A stretch of 64,000 bases of DNA, taken from Candidatus Pantoea bituminis (GTDB taxonomy: Bacteria > Pseudomonadota > Gammaproteobacteria > Enterobacterales > Enterobacteriaceae). Of the stretch, positions 1 through 8,470 are shown in pieces. How positions within the stretch are numbered: the stretch's first letter is position 1; each line of letters starts with the position of its first letter. The position numbers and the translations under genes are program-made. Under the pieces are notes generated by a model, which had not been told where the DNA came from, ran no database searches, and worked only from the letters and a program-made list of their open reading frames with translations. The stretch lies in the NCBI RefSeq assembly GCF_018842675.1, contig NZ_JAGTWO010000004.1:1488001-1552000 (forward strand), given 5' to 3'.

Positions 1-1
1 G

Positions 2-982
2 GTGGCAAACAAAAGCTATTTCCTCGATGGGCCGATGCTGGAACGGCTGATTTATAAATACATCCCCGATCTCAATGTGATGTATACCCAGTTCGCCTCC
101 GGTGATATCGATGTGGTGGGCTTGCAGTGGATTACCGCCGATCACTATGACGAAGCGAAGAAGCTGCCCAATAAAGTGGTGGATGTGTTTCAAAGCGCCA
201 CCATTGAGAACTTTGCGTTCAACCTTGGCAAGCCGCAGTTTCAGGAGCTTGCCGTGCGCGAGGCGCTGTATTACGCCATCGACAAACAGACGATTATCGA
301 CGCGCTCTATTACGGTTTGCCGAAGCCGACCGAAACCTACATGCCGATGCAGTCATTTTATTTCAATCCCGACCTGCCGAAGCATGAATACAATCTCGAT
401 AAAGCCAAAAAGCTGCTCGATGATGCGGGCTGGAAACCGGGCGCGGGCGGTATTCGCGAAAAGAATGGCGTACGGCTGTCGTTCAGTAATTCCACCACTG
501 CGGGCAATCATCTGCGCGAACAGATGCAGCAATTTATCCAGCAAAGTTTTCAGGAAATTGGCGTGGAGATGAAAATTGCTAACCTGCCACCGGCAGTGAT
601 GTGGGGCGATTTCTGGATGCTGTCAAAATATGACAGTGCGATTGTCGGACTGAACTATCTCACCGGTTCCGATCCCGATACCGCTAATTACATGCATTCA
701 ACGTCCATTCCCGTGCAGGGCGGAGCAGGGCAGAACGTGTTCCAGTATAAAAATCCAGAAGTGGATACCTTGCTGGTTCAGGGTGCAGCAGAGTTTTCGC
801 CAGAAAAACGTAAGGCAACCTACCTGAAAATCCAGGCGCTGGTGCGTAAGGATATGCCGGTGTTAACGCTGTTTACCTTCGCTAACGTGCGCGGCTACAA
901 GCAGGGCGCAGAGAATATTACGCCAAATATTAACGTGCGTATCGACAGTTGGAACGTGAACAGCTGGGGCTGGAAAGCCTGA
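2..982 (+). CDS. ABC transporter substrate-binding protein, family 5 (C-terminal part, truncated by window edge)
   Basis: This is the C-terminal 326 residues of a periplasmic solute-binding protein of the peptide/nickel/opine type (SBP family 5), a family whose members are usually about 500 residues, so roughly a third lies before the window. The reading frame is open to the first base. Family-like features seen are the run beginning AVREALYYAIDKQTII, the segment KAKKLLDDAGWKPG and the C-terminal segment in which peptides are usually gripped. It would capture a peptide or related ligand and deliver it to the two permeases encoded next. The ligand cannot be read from the sequence. The two ATPase genes such a transporter needs are not downstream and may lie upstream of the window. 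Confidence 0.85.
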   Translation: MANKSYFLDGPMLERLIYKYIPDLNVMYTQFASGDIDVVGLQWITADHYDEAKKLPNKVVDVFQSATIENFAFNLGKPQFQELAVREALYYAIDKQTIIDALYYGLPKPTETYMPMQSFYFNPDLPKHEYNLDKAKKLLDDAGWKPGAGGIREKNGVRLSFSNSTTAGNHLREQMQQFIQQSFQEIGVEMKIANLPPAVMWGDFWMLSKYDSAIVGLNYLTGSDPDTANYMHSTSIPVQGGAGQNVFQYKNPEVDTLLVQGAAEFSPEKRKATYLKIQALVRKDMPVLTLFTFANVRGYKQGAENITPNINVRIDSWNVNSWGWKA

Positions 983-1004
983 TGGGTTAGCGCGTTTTGC
1001 TTCA

Positions 1005-1039
1005 CCTTAAGCCTCTTTTTCCGCTTAAGAGGCTTAAGG
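1005..1039. promoter_or_regulatory. 13-bp perfect intercistronic inverted repeat
   Basis: Bases 1005-1017 and 1027-1039 are exact reverse complements (core CTTAAGCCTCTT / AAGAGGCTTAAG) with a 9-base loop. The element sits between the binding-protein stop and the first permease start. No T-run follows the stem on the plus strand, so it looks less like a terminator than like the mRNA-stabilising or attenuating hairpins often found after binding-protein genes. That role is an inference. Confidence 0.7.
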
Positions 1040-1080
1040 GCGGCGCAAACCAGTGGTACATCGCTCTGAGGAGAATGCGT

Positions 1081-2031
1081 ATGGCAGCTTTTCTGTTGAG
1101 ACGCGTGGGGCAGAGCCTCATTCTGCTGTTTTTGGTTTCGATCATTGGCTTTACGGCACTGAATTTGGCACCGGGTGGCCCACTCTCGCAATTTGCCTTA
1201 ACGCCGGGTATGACGCAGGAAGCGATGCAGCGTATTGCTGAACAGATGGGACTCAATCGTCCTTTGCCGGTGCAATATTTTGACTGGTTAAGCCATCTGG
1301 TGCGCGGCGACTGGGGGCGTTCTTACCGCGACGGTGAACCGGTGTTGCGCATTATCTTCTCGCATCTGCCTGCCACGCTGTTGTTAATGGTGAGTTCAAT
1401 GGTGCTGTCGATTACCATCGGGGCCTGGGCGGGAATCAAGAGCGCAACCCAGCGCAACAGCCTGTTCGATCAGGTTTCCACACTCTCCTCAATGATCGCG
1501 CTGTCAATTCCCACTTTCTGGTTCGGTCTGGTCGCGATCTATTTCTTCTCGCTAAAGCTGCAATGGTTGCCCGCTGGCAATATGTACACGGTGGGCGATG
1601 GGTCGGTGCTGGATGTGTTGCGTCACTTGATCCTGCCGGTTTTGGTGCTGACCTTCGTGGATGTGGCGATCTGGAGCCGCTACATGCGTACCGCCACGCT
1701 GGAAGTGATTCATCAGGACTTCGTCAAAACAGCTCGCGCCAAAGGTGTGCCGCCGCGTCGGGTGCTGATGAAGCATGTGGTCGGTAACGCACTTTTACCG
1801 ATGATCACGCTGGCGGGCATGCAGCTTCCTACGGTGCTGGGCGGTGCGTTAGTGGCAGAAACGGTATTCACCTGGCCTGGCATGGGACGGCTGTTCCTGG
1901 ACAGTTTGGGGTACAGCGATTATCCGGTGGTGATGGGGCTGCTGATGTGTTCAGCCTTGTTGGTGTTAGTGGGCAATTTACTGGCTGACGTAATAACTGC
2001 GCTGGTCGATCCGCGCATTCGTCCAACCTGA
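1081..2031 (+). CDS. ABC transporter permease, DppB/OppB type
   Basis: Inner-membrane permease of a peptide-class ABC importer, about 316 residues. The start is placed at ATG 1081 because a GAGGAG ribosome-binding site ends 7 bases upstream and the protein then begins MAAFLLRRVGQSL, the usual start of this family. A longer open frame upstream runs through the intercistronic hairpin and is unlikely to be used. Hydrophobic segments and the cytoplasmic EAA loop (region TARAKGVPPRRVLMKHVVGN, near residues 218-237) that docks onto the ATPase are visible. It pairs with the second permease just downstream. Confidence 0.85.
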   Translation: MAAFLLRRVGQSLILLFLVSIIGFTALNLAPGGPLSQFALTPGMTQEAMQRIAEQMGLNRPLPVQYFDWLSHLVRGDWGRSYRDGEPVLRIIFSHLPATLLLMVSSMVLSITIGAWAGIKSATQRNSLFDQVSTLSSMIALSIPTFWFGLVAIYFFSLKLQWLPAGNMYTVGDGSVLDVLRHLILPVLVLTFVDVAIWSRYMRTATLEVIHQDFVKTARAKGVPPRRVLMKHVVGNALLPMITLAGMQLPTVLGGALVAETVFTWPGMGRLFLDSLGYSDYPVVMGLLMCSALLVLVGNLLADVITALVDPRIRPT

Positions 2032-2040
2032 GGTGAATAT

Positions 2041-2925
2041 ATGGCTTCTTCAGTATTAGCACCGCCGGTGATCAGAGTGCGCTGGTGGCACAACCGGACG
2101 CTGCAGCGTTTTATGCAGCATCGACTGGCTTGTGCCAGCCTGATCATCATCATTCTCATGGCGCTGGCCTGCGCCTTCGGCCCGCTGCTGCTGCCGTTTG
2201 ACGATCTGTTTATTGATCTGCGCGCGCGCTTTGCGCCACCGATGACCGGTTATCACTGGTTGGGCACCGATCCGTTAGGCCGTGACGTGTTGGCTCGCTT
2301 ATTAATGGCGGGACGTATTTCACTGCTGGTTGGGTTTTTCGCTATGGTACTTAGCATTATGCTGGGCACCGTTGTCGGCATTGTGGCGGGCTATTACGGC
2401 GGGCGGATGGGTGCGCTGTTAATGCGCATCGTAGATGCTTTTCTCGCTTTCCCAAGTGTCTTTTTGCTGCTGGCGCTGGCTGCGTTTATCAAACCCAGCC
2501 CGGCGATGATCACCGTGATTATCGCCGTAACCAGCTGGATGGAGGTGGCGCGTATTGTTGAGGCAGAAGTCCGCTCGCTGCGTGAAAGGGAATATATTTT
2601 AGCAGCCAGAATGCTTGGCTTATCTGGGCGATGGATTATGTTTCGCGAGCTGTTACCCAATGTCGTGGGGCCGATTATCGTCGCTGCCACATTGACGGTG
2701 GCACGCGCCATTCTGCTGGAGGCGTACATCAGTTTTCTCGGTTATGGCATTCAACCGCCGTTGCCAAGCTGGGGCAATATGCTCAACGGGGCACAGCAAT
2801 ATTTGCTGCGTGCACCGTGGCTCGCTTTGATTCCTGGCATTGCCATCACGCTTGCAGTGACCTGCTTCAACTTCATTGGCGACGGATTACGCGATGCGCT
2901 CGACAGCCGCAGTGATAAATCTTAG
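2041..2925 (+). CDS. ABC transporter permease, DppC/OppC type
   Basis: Second permease of the peptide-class importer, 294 residues, starting 9 bases after the first permease with an AGGTGAAT ribosome-binding site. The N-terminus carries the cytoplasmic segment and first helix typical of DppC. The motif GTDPLGRDVLARLLMAGRISL (about residues 76-96) is a family signature, and the EAA loop lies near residues 180-210. The operon appears to end here without ATPase genes, so the transporter must use ATPases encoded upstream of the window or elsewhere. Confidence 0.85.
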   Translation: MASSVLAPPVIRVRWWHNRTLQRFMQHRLACASLIIIILMALACAFGPLLLPFDDLFIDLRARFAPPMTGYHWLGTDPLGRDVLARLLMAGRISLLVGFFAMVLSIMLGTVVGIVAGYYGGRMGALLMRIVDAFLAFPSVFLLLALAAFIKPSPAMITVIIAVTSWMEVARIVEAEVRSLREREYILAARMLGLSGRWIMFRELLPNVVGPIIVAATLTVARAILLEAYISFLGYGIQPPLPSWGNMLNGAQQYLLRAPWLALIPGIAITLAVTCFNFIGDGLRDALDSRSDKS

Positions 2926-3031
2926 TGGCGCGGCTTAGTTGATTTTTGGTAAAGCAGCGCAGAAATTGGTGGTTCTGATCTGCGTTGAAAACCGGTTAAC
3001 TCAAACCATCAACCGTTGAGGAGACGACAAA

Positions 3032-3193
3032 ATGAAACACCTAAAAGCATGGTTTGAGGCCTGGCTGGCAGCCGATCGCTCAACCAACGCAGACGCCAGT
3101 GAATCGACCCTGGATAGTGAGCTTCTGTTCCCCATCAGCCAACTTTATGGGCTGGAGTATTATCCCTCCATTCACCGCTATCATGAAAAATAG
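3032..3193 (+). CDS. Small hypothetical protein, 53 residues
   Basis: A 53-codon frame starting ATG 3032 behind a strong GAGGAG ribosome-binding site at 3018-3023 and ending TAG at 3191-3193, followed about 40 bases on by an intrinsic terminator. The protein begins MKHLKAWFEAWLAADRST and ends with an aromatic, histidine-rich tail (YYPSIHRYHEK). It has no clear membrane segment. I do not recognise the family. The ribosome-binding site and terminator make it a credible gene. Confidence 0.55.
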   Translation: MKHLKAWFEAWLAADRSTNADASESTLDSELLFPISQLYGLEYYPSIHRYHEK

Positions 3194-3228
3194 CCGCTGT
3201 TGCTGCTTAACCTCTTACTTAACCATGT

Positions 3229-3257
3229 AAAGGCCCGCTTAGACCCGCGGGCCTTTT
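3229..3257 (+). terminator. Intrinsic terminator after the small ORF
   Basis: A GGCCCGC / GCGGGCC stem followed by seven T residues on the plus strand, ending the transcription unit of the 53-residue ORF. Confidence 0.8.
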
Positions 3258-3444
3258 TTTGTCTATTTTGCTGCTGCGTTGCCACGTACTCTTTCAACAC
3301 CGCTGCTTAACCTTTATCACAATGTATTGCGTGGCTGGATGGACGTTTAAGACGTTGCATCAGGTAGAGCAGGAGGGGTGTGCAGCGGCTGCGGTAAGAG
3401 GGCTGCTTTGTGGCAGCACCTTTTCATCAGGCTGTTTTAGGCAC

Positions 3445-3472
3445 AAAAAAACAGACATCCGGGGATGTCTGT
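3445..3472 (-). terminator. Intrinsic terminator of tRNA-Asn
   Basis: The stem ACAGACATCC / GGATGTCTGT is followed on the minus strand by a run of seven T. It lies directly after the 3' end of the tRNA gene. Confidence 0.85.
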
Positions 3473-3483
3473 TTTCTCGAATT

Positions 3484-3559
3484 TGGCTCCTCTGACTGGA
3501 CTCGAACCAGTGACATACGGATTAACAGTCCGCCGTTCTACCGACTGAACTACAGAGGA
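3484..3559 (-). tRNA. asnT: tRNA-Asn (GTT anticodon)
   Basis: The reverse complement gives a complete 76-base cloverleaf beginning TCCTCTGTAGTTCAGTCGG, with anticodon GTT in the loop CTGTTAATC, the T-loop GGTTCGAGTCC and an encoded 3' CCA. It reads as the standard enterobacterial asparagine tRNA. In E. coli the asnT copy also lies beside mtfA, so the symbol is inferred from context. No duplicated 3'-end fragment that would mark an integrated element was seen nearby. Confidence 0.95.
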
Positions 3560-3662
3560 ATCGTTGGAACGAGGCGAATATTAACGGCGACGTCTGAGGG
3601 TGTCAACAGCAAAAAATACATTATCATTCAACTGGCTAGCTTTAGCACAAAGCGATCGCGAT

Positions 3663-4439
3663 TTAAGCAGATTCTGATGCGTTTGCCGTCAGGCGGCTTA
3701 AGGGATCTTGTTGATAAAACTGGCGTAAGTGCTGATACATCGCTGGAAAACGTTCAGCTAACAGATCGGGTGCGGTGAAGAAATATTCGGATAGCACCGC
3801 AAAGCATTCAGCAGGATCGCTGGCGGCGTAGGGATCGATACTTGCCGCCTGTTCGCCGACCAGCTCAACTTCGCTTTCGATCTCTTCCATTGCCGCACGT
3901 AAATCCCTTTCCCACAGCGCGACTTCGCGCAGTGGCATCAGCGGAATACCGCTGGTGTAGCCGCTTCCACGGGCATCCAGTTTGTGCGCGACTTCGTGAA
4001 TCACCAGGTTGTAGCCGGAGAGATCAAACGAATCCTGAATATCCTGCCAGTTCAGCACCACCGGACCTTGCGTCCAGCTTTGTCCGGCATGCACCGCAGG
4101 AGCACTGTGTACCAGTCCCGCTTCATCCTGCCAGTTGTCATGCACGGAAAAGGGTTCGGGATAGATCAGCACGTCGTGAAAACCATCCAGCCAGTCCAGG
4201 CCTAACGTCAAAACGGGCAAACAGAACAGCAGGGCGATGCGCACGCTGCGTAACGCGTCGAGCTGCACGCCATCCAGCAGAACCAGTTTTTTCTGAGAGA
4301 GAAAACGCTGCGCTAACAGCACCAACGCTTGCTGTTCGTCATCGGTTAGAAGAGTAAAGATCGGTTGCGCCAAACCTTGCTGCCACGGCAGCTCGGCCAA
4401 AGCCGAATCAACATGCGTTTTCCAGGGCCAGGTAAACAT
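3663..4439 (-). CDS. mtfA: MtfA zinc peptidase / Mlc anti-repressor
   Basis: Cytoplasmic M90-family metalloprotein, 258 residues. It is known in E. coli to bind the glucose repressor Mlc and so release ptsG expression, and it also has aminopeptidase activity. The zinc motif HEVAH lies near residues 148-152, and the distal region [17 protein letters not shown] supplies further conserved acidic residues. The start could be ATG 4439 or the GTG one codon upstream; ATG gives the family's usual beginning (MFTWPWK). The final residues diverge from E. coli, as is normal for this protein. Its position beside tRNA-Asn matches E. coli. Confidence 0.93.
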   Translation of the reverse strand: MFTWPWKTHVDSALAELPWQQGLAQPIFTLLTDDEQQALVLLAQRFLSQKKLVLLDGVQLDALRSVRIALLFCLPVLTLGLDWLDGFHDVLIYPEPFSVHDNWQDEAGLVHSAPAVHAGQSWTQGPVVLNWQDIQDSFDLSGYNLVIHEVAHKLDARGSGYTSGIPLMPLREVALWERDLRAAMEEIESEVELVGEQAASIDPYAASDPAECFAVLSEYFFTAPDLLAERFPAMYQHLRQFYQQDPLSRLTANASESA

Positions 4440-4496
4440 CACAGCACTCGCTCAGAATCAGATGACCACGCTATCCTGACGTGCCAGACATAAAAA

Positions 4497-4523
4497 TGCC
4501 AGCATCGAAACATCATGCTGGCA
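4497..4523 (-). terminator. Intrinsic terminator after the phage-type ORF
   Basis: TGCCAGCAT (4497-4505) and ATGCTGGCA (4515-4523) form a stem which, on the minus strand, is followed by TTTTTA. It ends transcription from the gene at 4610-5287. Confidence 0.7.
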
Positions 4524-4609
4524 AGGTTTGTTTGGTGACAGGGACAAGGCACCTATTCAAACGGGTCGGACTCAAAATGTCTGTGATTCAACCCGCAAAG
4601 CGCGATGAA

Positions 4610-5287
4610 TTAGCCTCTTTCAACGCGTTGAAATTCCACCACCCACACCCACGGATTCACTTCCCAACTGGTGGCGCCGTACTGCTTTTGCCACGCTTTA
4701 CGGTAGGCTTCTTTGGGTGATTCTGAATTCATATTCATGGTGAAGAAGTTATTGAGAAAGTGGGAATCGGTCTGCACCCCTTCCGCCATGATGTCATCTT
4801 CACTAATATCCTGGATCTTTTCGGCACGTACGCCCGTGATCTGCAGATTGATACGGCTCGCCCAACGCGGCATGTGAATGGCGGTTTGCCAGCCAAACTG
4901 CTCGCCTTCAGTGTCGTTCATCGAATGATGGCCTAATTCATTGCTGTCGGCACGATACTGGCAAAATTCGGGCAGGCGGAACGGCGTAGGATCGCGCTCA
5001 TACTCCGCCAGGGCGCTTTCAGGCACAATCGGCCCACGCCAGGTCTCTCGCACCCATAAAATATCACCCGGTTTGCCATAAGGGCATTGATAGCTGATGT
5101 CTGTCATCGCCATCATTTTGTAACCATGCAAATGGTTTGCACTGACATCAAAGGCGTGTACACCTTCATGGTTATCTTGTCCAGGACCGAACGCCTGCGT
5201 TTTCATAATGCGCCGGGTTTGCGTCTGCTGACCAACCAACAAGGCTCGAACACGCTGCTCGGAAAAAAGAATCGGCCGTTCTTTCAT
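4610..5287 (-). CDS. Phage-associated hypothetical protein (MKERPILF... family)
   Basis: A 225-residue protein starting MKERPILFSEQRVRALL and continuing GQQTQTRRIMK. This N-terminal signature is common in hypothetical proteins of lambdoid and other enterobacterial phages and prophages. The GDILWVRETWRG segment (about residues 92-103) and the closing NPWVWVVEFQRV are also typical and resemble ASCH/PUA-like folds, though that assignment is an inference. No other phage genes flank it, so it is probably a single carried-over prophage gene. Its molecular role is not known to me. Confidence 0.7.
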   Translation of the reverse strand: MKERPILFSEQRVRALLVGQQTQTRRIMKTQAFGPGQDNHEGVHAFDVSANHLHGYKMMAMTDISYQCPYGKPGDILWVRETWRGPIVPESALAEYERDPTPFRLPEFCQYRADSNELGHHSMNDTEGEQFGWQTAIHMPRWASRINLQITGVRAEKIQDISEDDIMAEGVQTDSHFLNNFFTMNMNSESPKEAYRKAWQKQYGATSWEVNPWVWVVEFQRVERG

Positions 5288-5893
5288 TGAGTACCTCTTT
5301 TTATTAGTAGAACCCGGTTACTGCGGTAAGCATTTTTCGCTGAATGCGCTCTAGCATAGAGCGTATATATCATTTTGCTTAATAATTTGTCGCCTTATTA
5401 TCTGGCGGCTGCTGCGTATTTTGGTCTTAAAAAAGAGCAAAATGCAAAATTCGAACCAAACCCGCCAGAATAATTTGTGTTAGGCGGCTAATTGCCCAGA
5501 TACAGTACGTTATAACGGCAAAAATGGGAACCTTTTCAGATTTGTTAACCTGTCCGAATAGCCTGTTTCCGTGATAGCGCGCAGCGACGAGCGCCAGCCT
5601 GAATCTGGCAGAAAAAAGCATTAATGTTGTAAACCATTACCGATCTTAAACTGATTCATTTAACTACAATCACTTAAGGAAATGCTTAAAAGAGGATGAT
5701 TTGCGGTTATTAACGGCGAGAAATGCTATATAAATGATCGAGATCCCACTTTCCTGCCTGAAATCTCCGGCAGCGCCGCTCTTTTCCACAGCACTGTAAA
5801 AAAAGTGTCATTAGCCAGTCGTTATGATGGCCTGCCGTTCGCGACGCCTCTTCTTTCCGGGGTCGCGCATAAAACACTACAGGGAGATGGATT
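5288..5893. other. Intergenic region, 606 bases, no gene seen
   Basis: This separates the divergent phage-type ORF and yedJ. It is moderately AT-rich and must hold both promoters. A short open frame in it has no ribosome-binding site or recognisable product. I see no RNA gene or clear operator. Confidence 0.6.
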
Positions 5894-6592
5894 ATGTCAC
5901 TCACTCTTTGGCAATCCCGCTTTGAAAGCTGGTTTCAACTTAATTGGGTTCATGACGATAAGGCTCACGATATTGCGCATTTACGCCGCGTATGGATGAG
6001 TGCGCAACGGATCATGGCGGACAGCGAAGCCAATCCGCTGGTGGTATTGACCGCCTGTTATTTCCATGATGTGGTGAATCTGGCTAAAAACCATCCTGAG
6101 CGGCATCTGGCTTCCACCTATGCAGCGAGCGAAACGCAGCGGATTTTACAGCAGGAATTTATCGATTTTCCTGCTGAGTTGATCGATGCCGTGGCACACG
6201 CGGTAAAAGCGCACAGCTTTAGCGCGGCCATTATGCCGGAGACACTTGAAGCAAAAATTGTGCAGGATGCTGACCGACTGGAATCATTAGGCGCTATTGG
6301 GCTAGCGCGCGTGTTTTATACCGCCGGTGCCCTTAACCGTCCGTTGTTTGACAGCGAGGATCCGCTGGGAAAAGAGCGTGAGCTAAATGATGTGCACTGG
6401 ACGCTTGATCACTTCCAGAAAAAACTGCTGCGCCTGCCGGAAACTATGCACACCGCGACGGGTAGGGCAATGGCGGAGCATAACGCCGATTTCCTGGTGC
6501 GCTACATGGCCAAGCTGTGTGCGGAATTACAGGGCAATTTAGTCAGCATGGATGAGTCCGTATTACGCGATTTCACGCCTTTGCGCGCGTAA
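5894..6592 (+). CDS. yedJ: HD-domain phosphohydrolase YedJ
   Basis: A 232-residue soluble protein of the HD superfamily. The metal-binding set is visible: an early His in the DKAHDIAHLRRVW region (about residues 24-36), the HD doublet in CYFHDVVNLAKNHPERH near residues 57-60, a further His in AHAVKAHSFS and the final Asp in KIVQDADRLESLG. It matches E. coli YedJ along its length. It starts at ATG 5894 with a GGGAGATGG ribosome-binding site. In E. coli yedJ also adjoins dcm, so this is conserved order. The physiological substrate is not settled. Confidence 0.9.
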   Translation: MSLTLWQSRFESWFQLNWVHDDKAHDIAHLRRVWMSAQRIMADSEANPLVVLTACYFHDVVNLAKNHPERHLASTYAASETQRILQQEFIDFPAELIDAVAHAVKAHSFSAAIMPETLEAKIVQDADRLESLGAIGLARVFYTAGALNRPLFDSEDPLGKERELNDVHWTLDHFQKKLLRLPETMHTATGRAMAEHNADFLVRYMAKLCAELQGNLVSMDESVLRDFTPLRA

Positions 6593-6670
6593 TATTAAAT
6601 TTTTGTGACAGTCTGTTAATCGAAACGGTCATCCGGTAGCGTGATAGCCAGAACAATAAGGAGTACCACG

Positions 6671-6922
6671 ATGACCGAAACTGTTAATTTAACGATAAAA
6701 ATCGATCCTGCGCTAAAAGAACACCTCAAACAGCTGGCGCTTGAAAATCAAATCTCAATGAGTCAGGAGATTGTTCAGCGACTTCAGACCAGCCTGCAAA
6801 CTCAGCAGCATCCTGCGGTGGATAATCAGGATCTTGTTGAAGATGTTCCCAGCCCGCTGACATCAGCGGAGGTCAAACAACTTCGTACTCTGTTGAAAAA
6901 GCAGACCAAGAAGAAGAAGTGA
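6671..6922 (+). CDS. Arc-type ribbon-helix-helix DNA-binding protein
   Basis: An 83-residue protein with an N-terminal ribbon-helix-helix fold: the beta strand TVNLTIKIDPALKEHLKQLA is followed by helices carrying the NQISMSQEIVQRLQ pattern, typical of Arc/MetJ-like dimeric regulators. The tail is charged and lysine-rich (TKKKK). The start is set at ATG 6671 because AAGGAG lies at 6658-6663; an in-frame start 30 bases upstream lacks such a site. It is a single-gene unit closed by a terminator. Its target is unknown. Confidence 0.75.
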   Translation: MTETVNLTIKIDPALKEHLKQLALENQISMSQEIVQRLQTSLQTQQHPAVDNQDLVEDVPSPLTSAEVKQLRTLLKKQTKKKK

Positions 6923-6936
6923 AAAAGCCATAACGA

Positions 6937-6964
6937 AAAACCCGTCGATTGACGGGTTTTTTTG
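6937..6964 (+). terminator. Intrinsic terminator after the ribbon-helix-helix gene
   Basis: An AACCCGTC / GACGGGTT stem with T-run lies between the ribbon-helix-helix gene and the convergent dcm. The A-run on the left side lets it work in both directions. Confidence 0.8.
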
Positions 6965-7010
6965 TCCTTCATCAAGCTGCGAGCTCACCCGCGAAAAGGG
7001 AGAGGCGCGT

Positions 7011-8332
7011 TTAGCGTTTTAGACTGCGGATATGCGGTAACAACAACTGGGCGACGGCGGCAAAAACCGGAACCACTACCGAATTGCCAAACTGCTTGTA
7101 AGCCTGGGTATCAGAGACGGGAATACGGAAGGGTTCGCTTCCAGGTACGTCAAAACCCATCAGGCGTGCGCATTCACGTGGCGACAAACGACGCGGACGA
7201 CGCGCCATGTTCGCAACATTTTGAAAATCCGCTTCCCCGACCACGCTATCCCAGCCGCGATCGATAAGAATTTCAGATCCATCCTTGTAATAGCGCGCCG
7301 ACAGCGTTCGCACGCAGCAGTGAATATTACGCGGGTCGTTGAGGCCAAAACCAAAACCGTTGCCTTTGGCTTTATGCTTTTTTGCGTAGTTATAGAGATA
7401 ACGCCAGAGATGTGGAGAAAGGGTATATTTCTCTTCTGGTTCGCTCTCCAGCAGGCTTTGCAGGCTGGGTACTTCAGCTGGAAAATGCTGACGAATATCA
7501 CGCAACGTAAAGGCGCGGCTGCCGGCAATATCACGACGAATACCCACCAGAACGATACGTTCACGATGCTGTGGCAGGAAGTGACGCGCATCAATGATTT
7601 TGGCATCAGGCGCATTGGCGTCTGCATCGGCTACGTCGTAACCCAGCTCATCCAGCGTCTCCATAATGATGGCGAAAGTGCGGCCTTTATCGTGACTTTT
7701 CAGGTTTTTGACGTTTTCCAGTACGAAAAACGGCGTTTTTTTAGCAGCCAGAATGCGCGCTACATCGAAAAAAGCGTGCCCTGAACCTGACACTCAAAGC
7801 CATGCGCGCGACCCAACGCATTTTTCTTGCTGACGCCTGCCAGTGAAAAAGGCTGACAAGGAAAACCCGCGAGTAGAACCTGATGATCAGGGATTGTCGC
7901 GTCGATATGCTGATAAATCGCCTCATCACCTGACACATCGGCAGGTTGCGTAACCTGACGAATATCGCTGTTAAAGGTGTGCTCTTGCGGATCGCTGTAA
8001 TGATTGGCTTTGTAAGTACGAACCGCTTCTTTATTCCATTCGCTGGTGAAAACACATTTGCCGCCAATCGCTTCAAATCCACGACGAATGCCGCCAATGC
8101 CGGCAAACAAATCGACGAAACGAAACTCTGGCGCATCATAATGTGCCGGACGCGTGGGCAACAGATTTTGCAGTAATAATACTTCCTGCGCAGAGAGCGT
8201 TGGCAGCGCCGTTTTGCCCTGACGAATGCGATTAAGCAGTTGAGGTGTCCAGTCTTGATAACCCGCATCATGCAGGCGCATGACAATATCGCGTACCGAA
8301 TAGATCGCCAGCACGTGGGTTAACAGGGTCAT
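7011..8332 (-). pseudogene. dcm: DNA cytosine methyltransferase Dcm, interrupted by one frameshift
   Basis: This is the C5-cytosine methyltransferase that in E. coli marks CCWGG. The first part (to about 7760) has the S-adenosylmethionine motif DLFAGIGG (residues 74-81) and the catalytic GFPCQPFS loop (Cys159). The second frame resumes with FFDVARIL and carries [14 protein letters not shown], the target-recognition region and SVVVPVF. The frames join at a run of six A on the plus strand (7768-7773). Seven would restore G-T-L-F-F-D-V as in E. coli and give about 440 residues. If real, the enzyme loses motif IV-X and is inactive; a sequencing error is the more likely cause. Vsr is normally adjacent but here lies 2.4 kb away. 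Confidence 0.9.
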
Positions 8333-8470
8333 TTCATCAGATGGCGAAGCGGGGAGAGACGTGGTTCAGCGGTCGCGGCGGCGTGCATGCGTTTATCCTT
8401 AACAGTGAAGCGCCTATGCTAACACTCCTTACGCGCCGAAGAAATTGGCGGGACGTGCCCGCCAGTGAGA

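Noticed and set aside
997..1080. N-terminal extension of the first permease
   Set aside because: It would translate the intercistronic hairpin; the GAGGAG site and family start both point to 1081.
3484..3559. tRNA-Asn as integration site of an element reaching to the phage-type ORF
   Set aside because: No integrase and no repeat of the tRNA 3' end was found in the neighbourhood.
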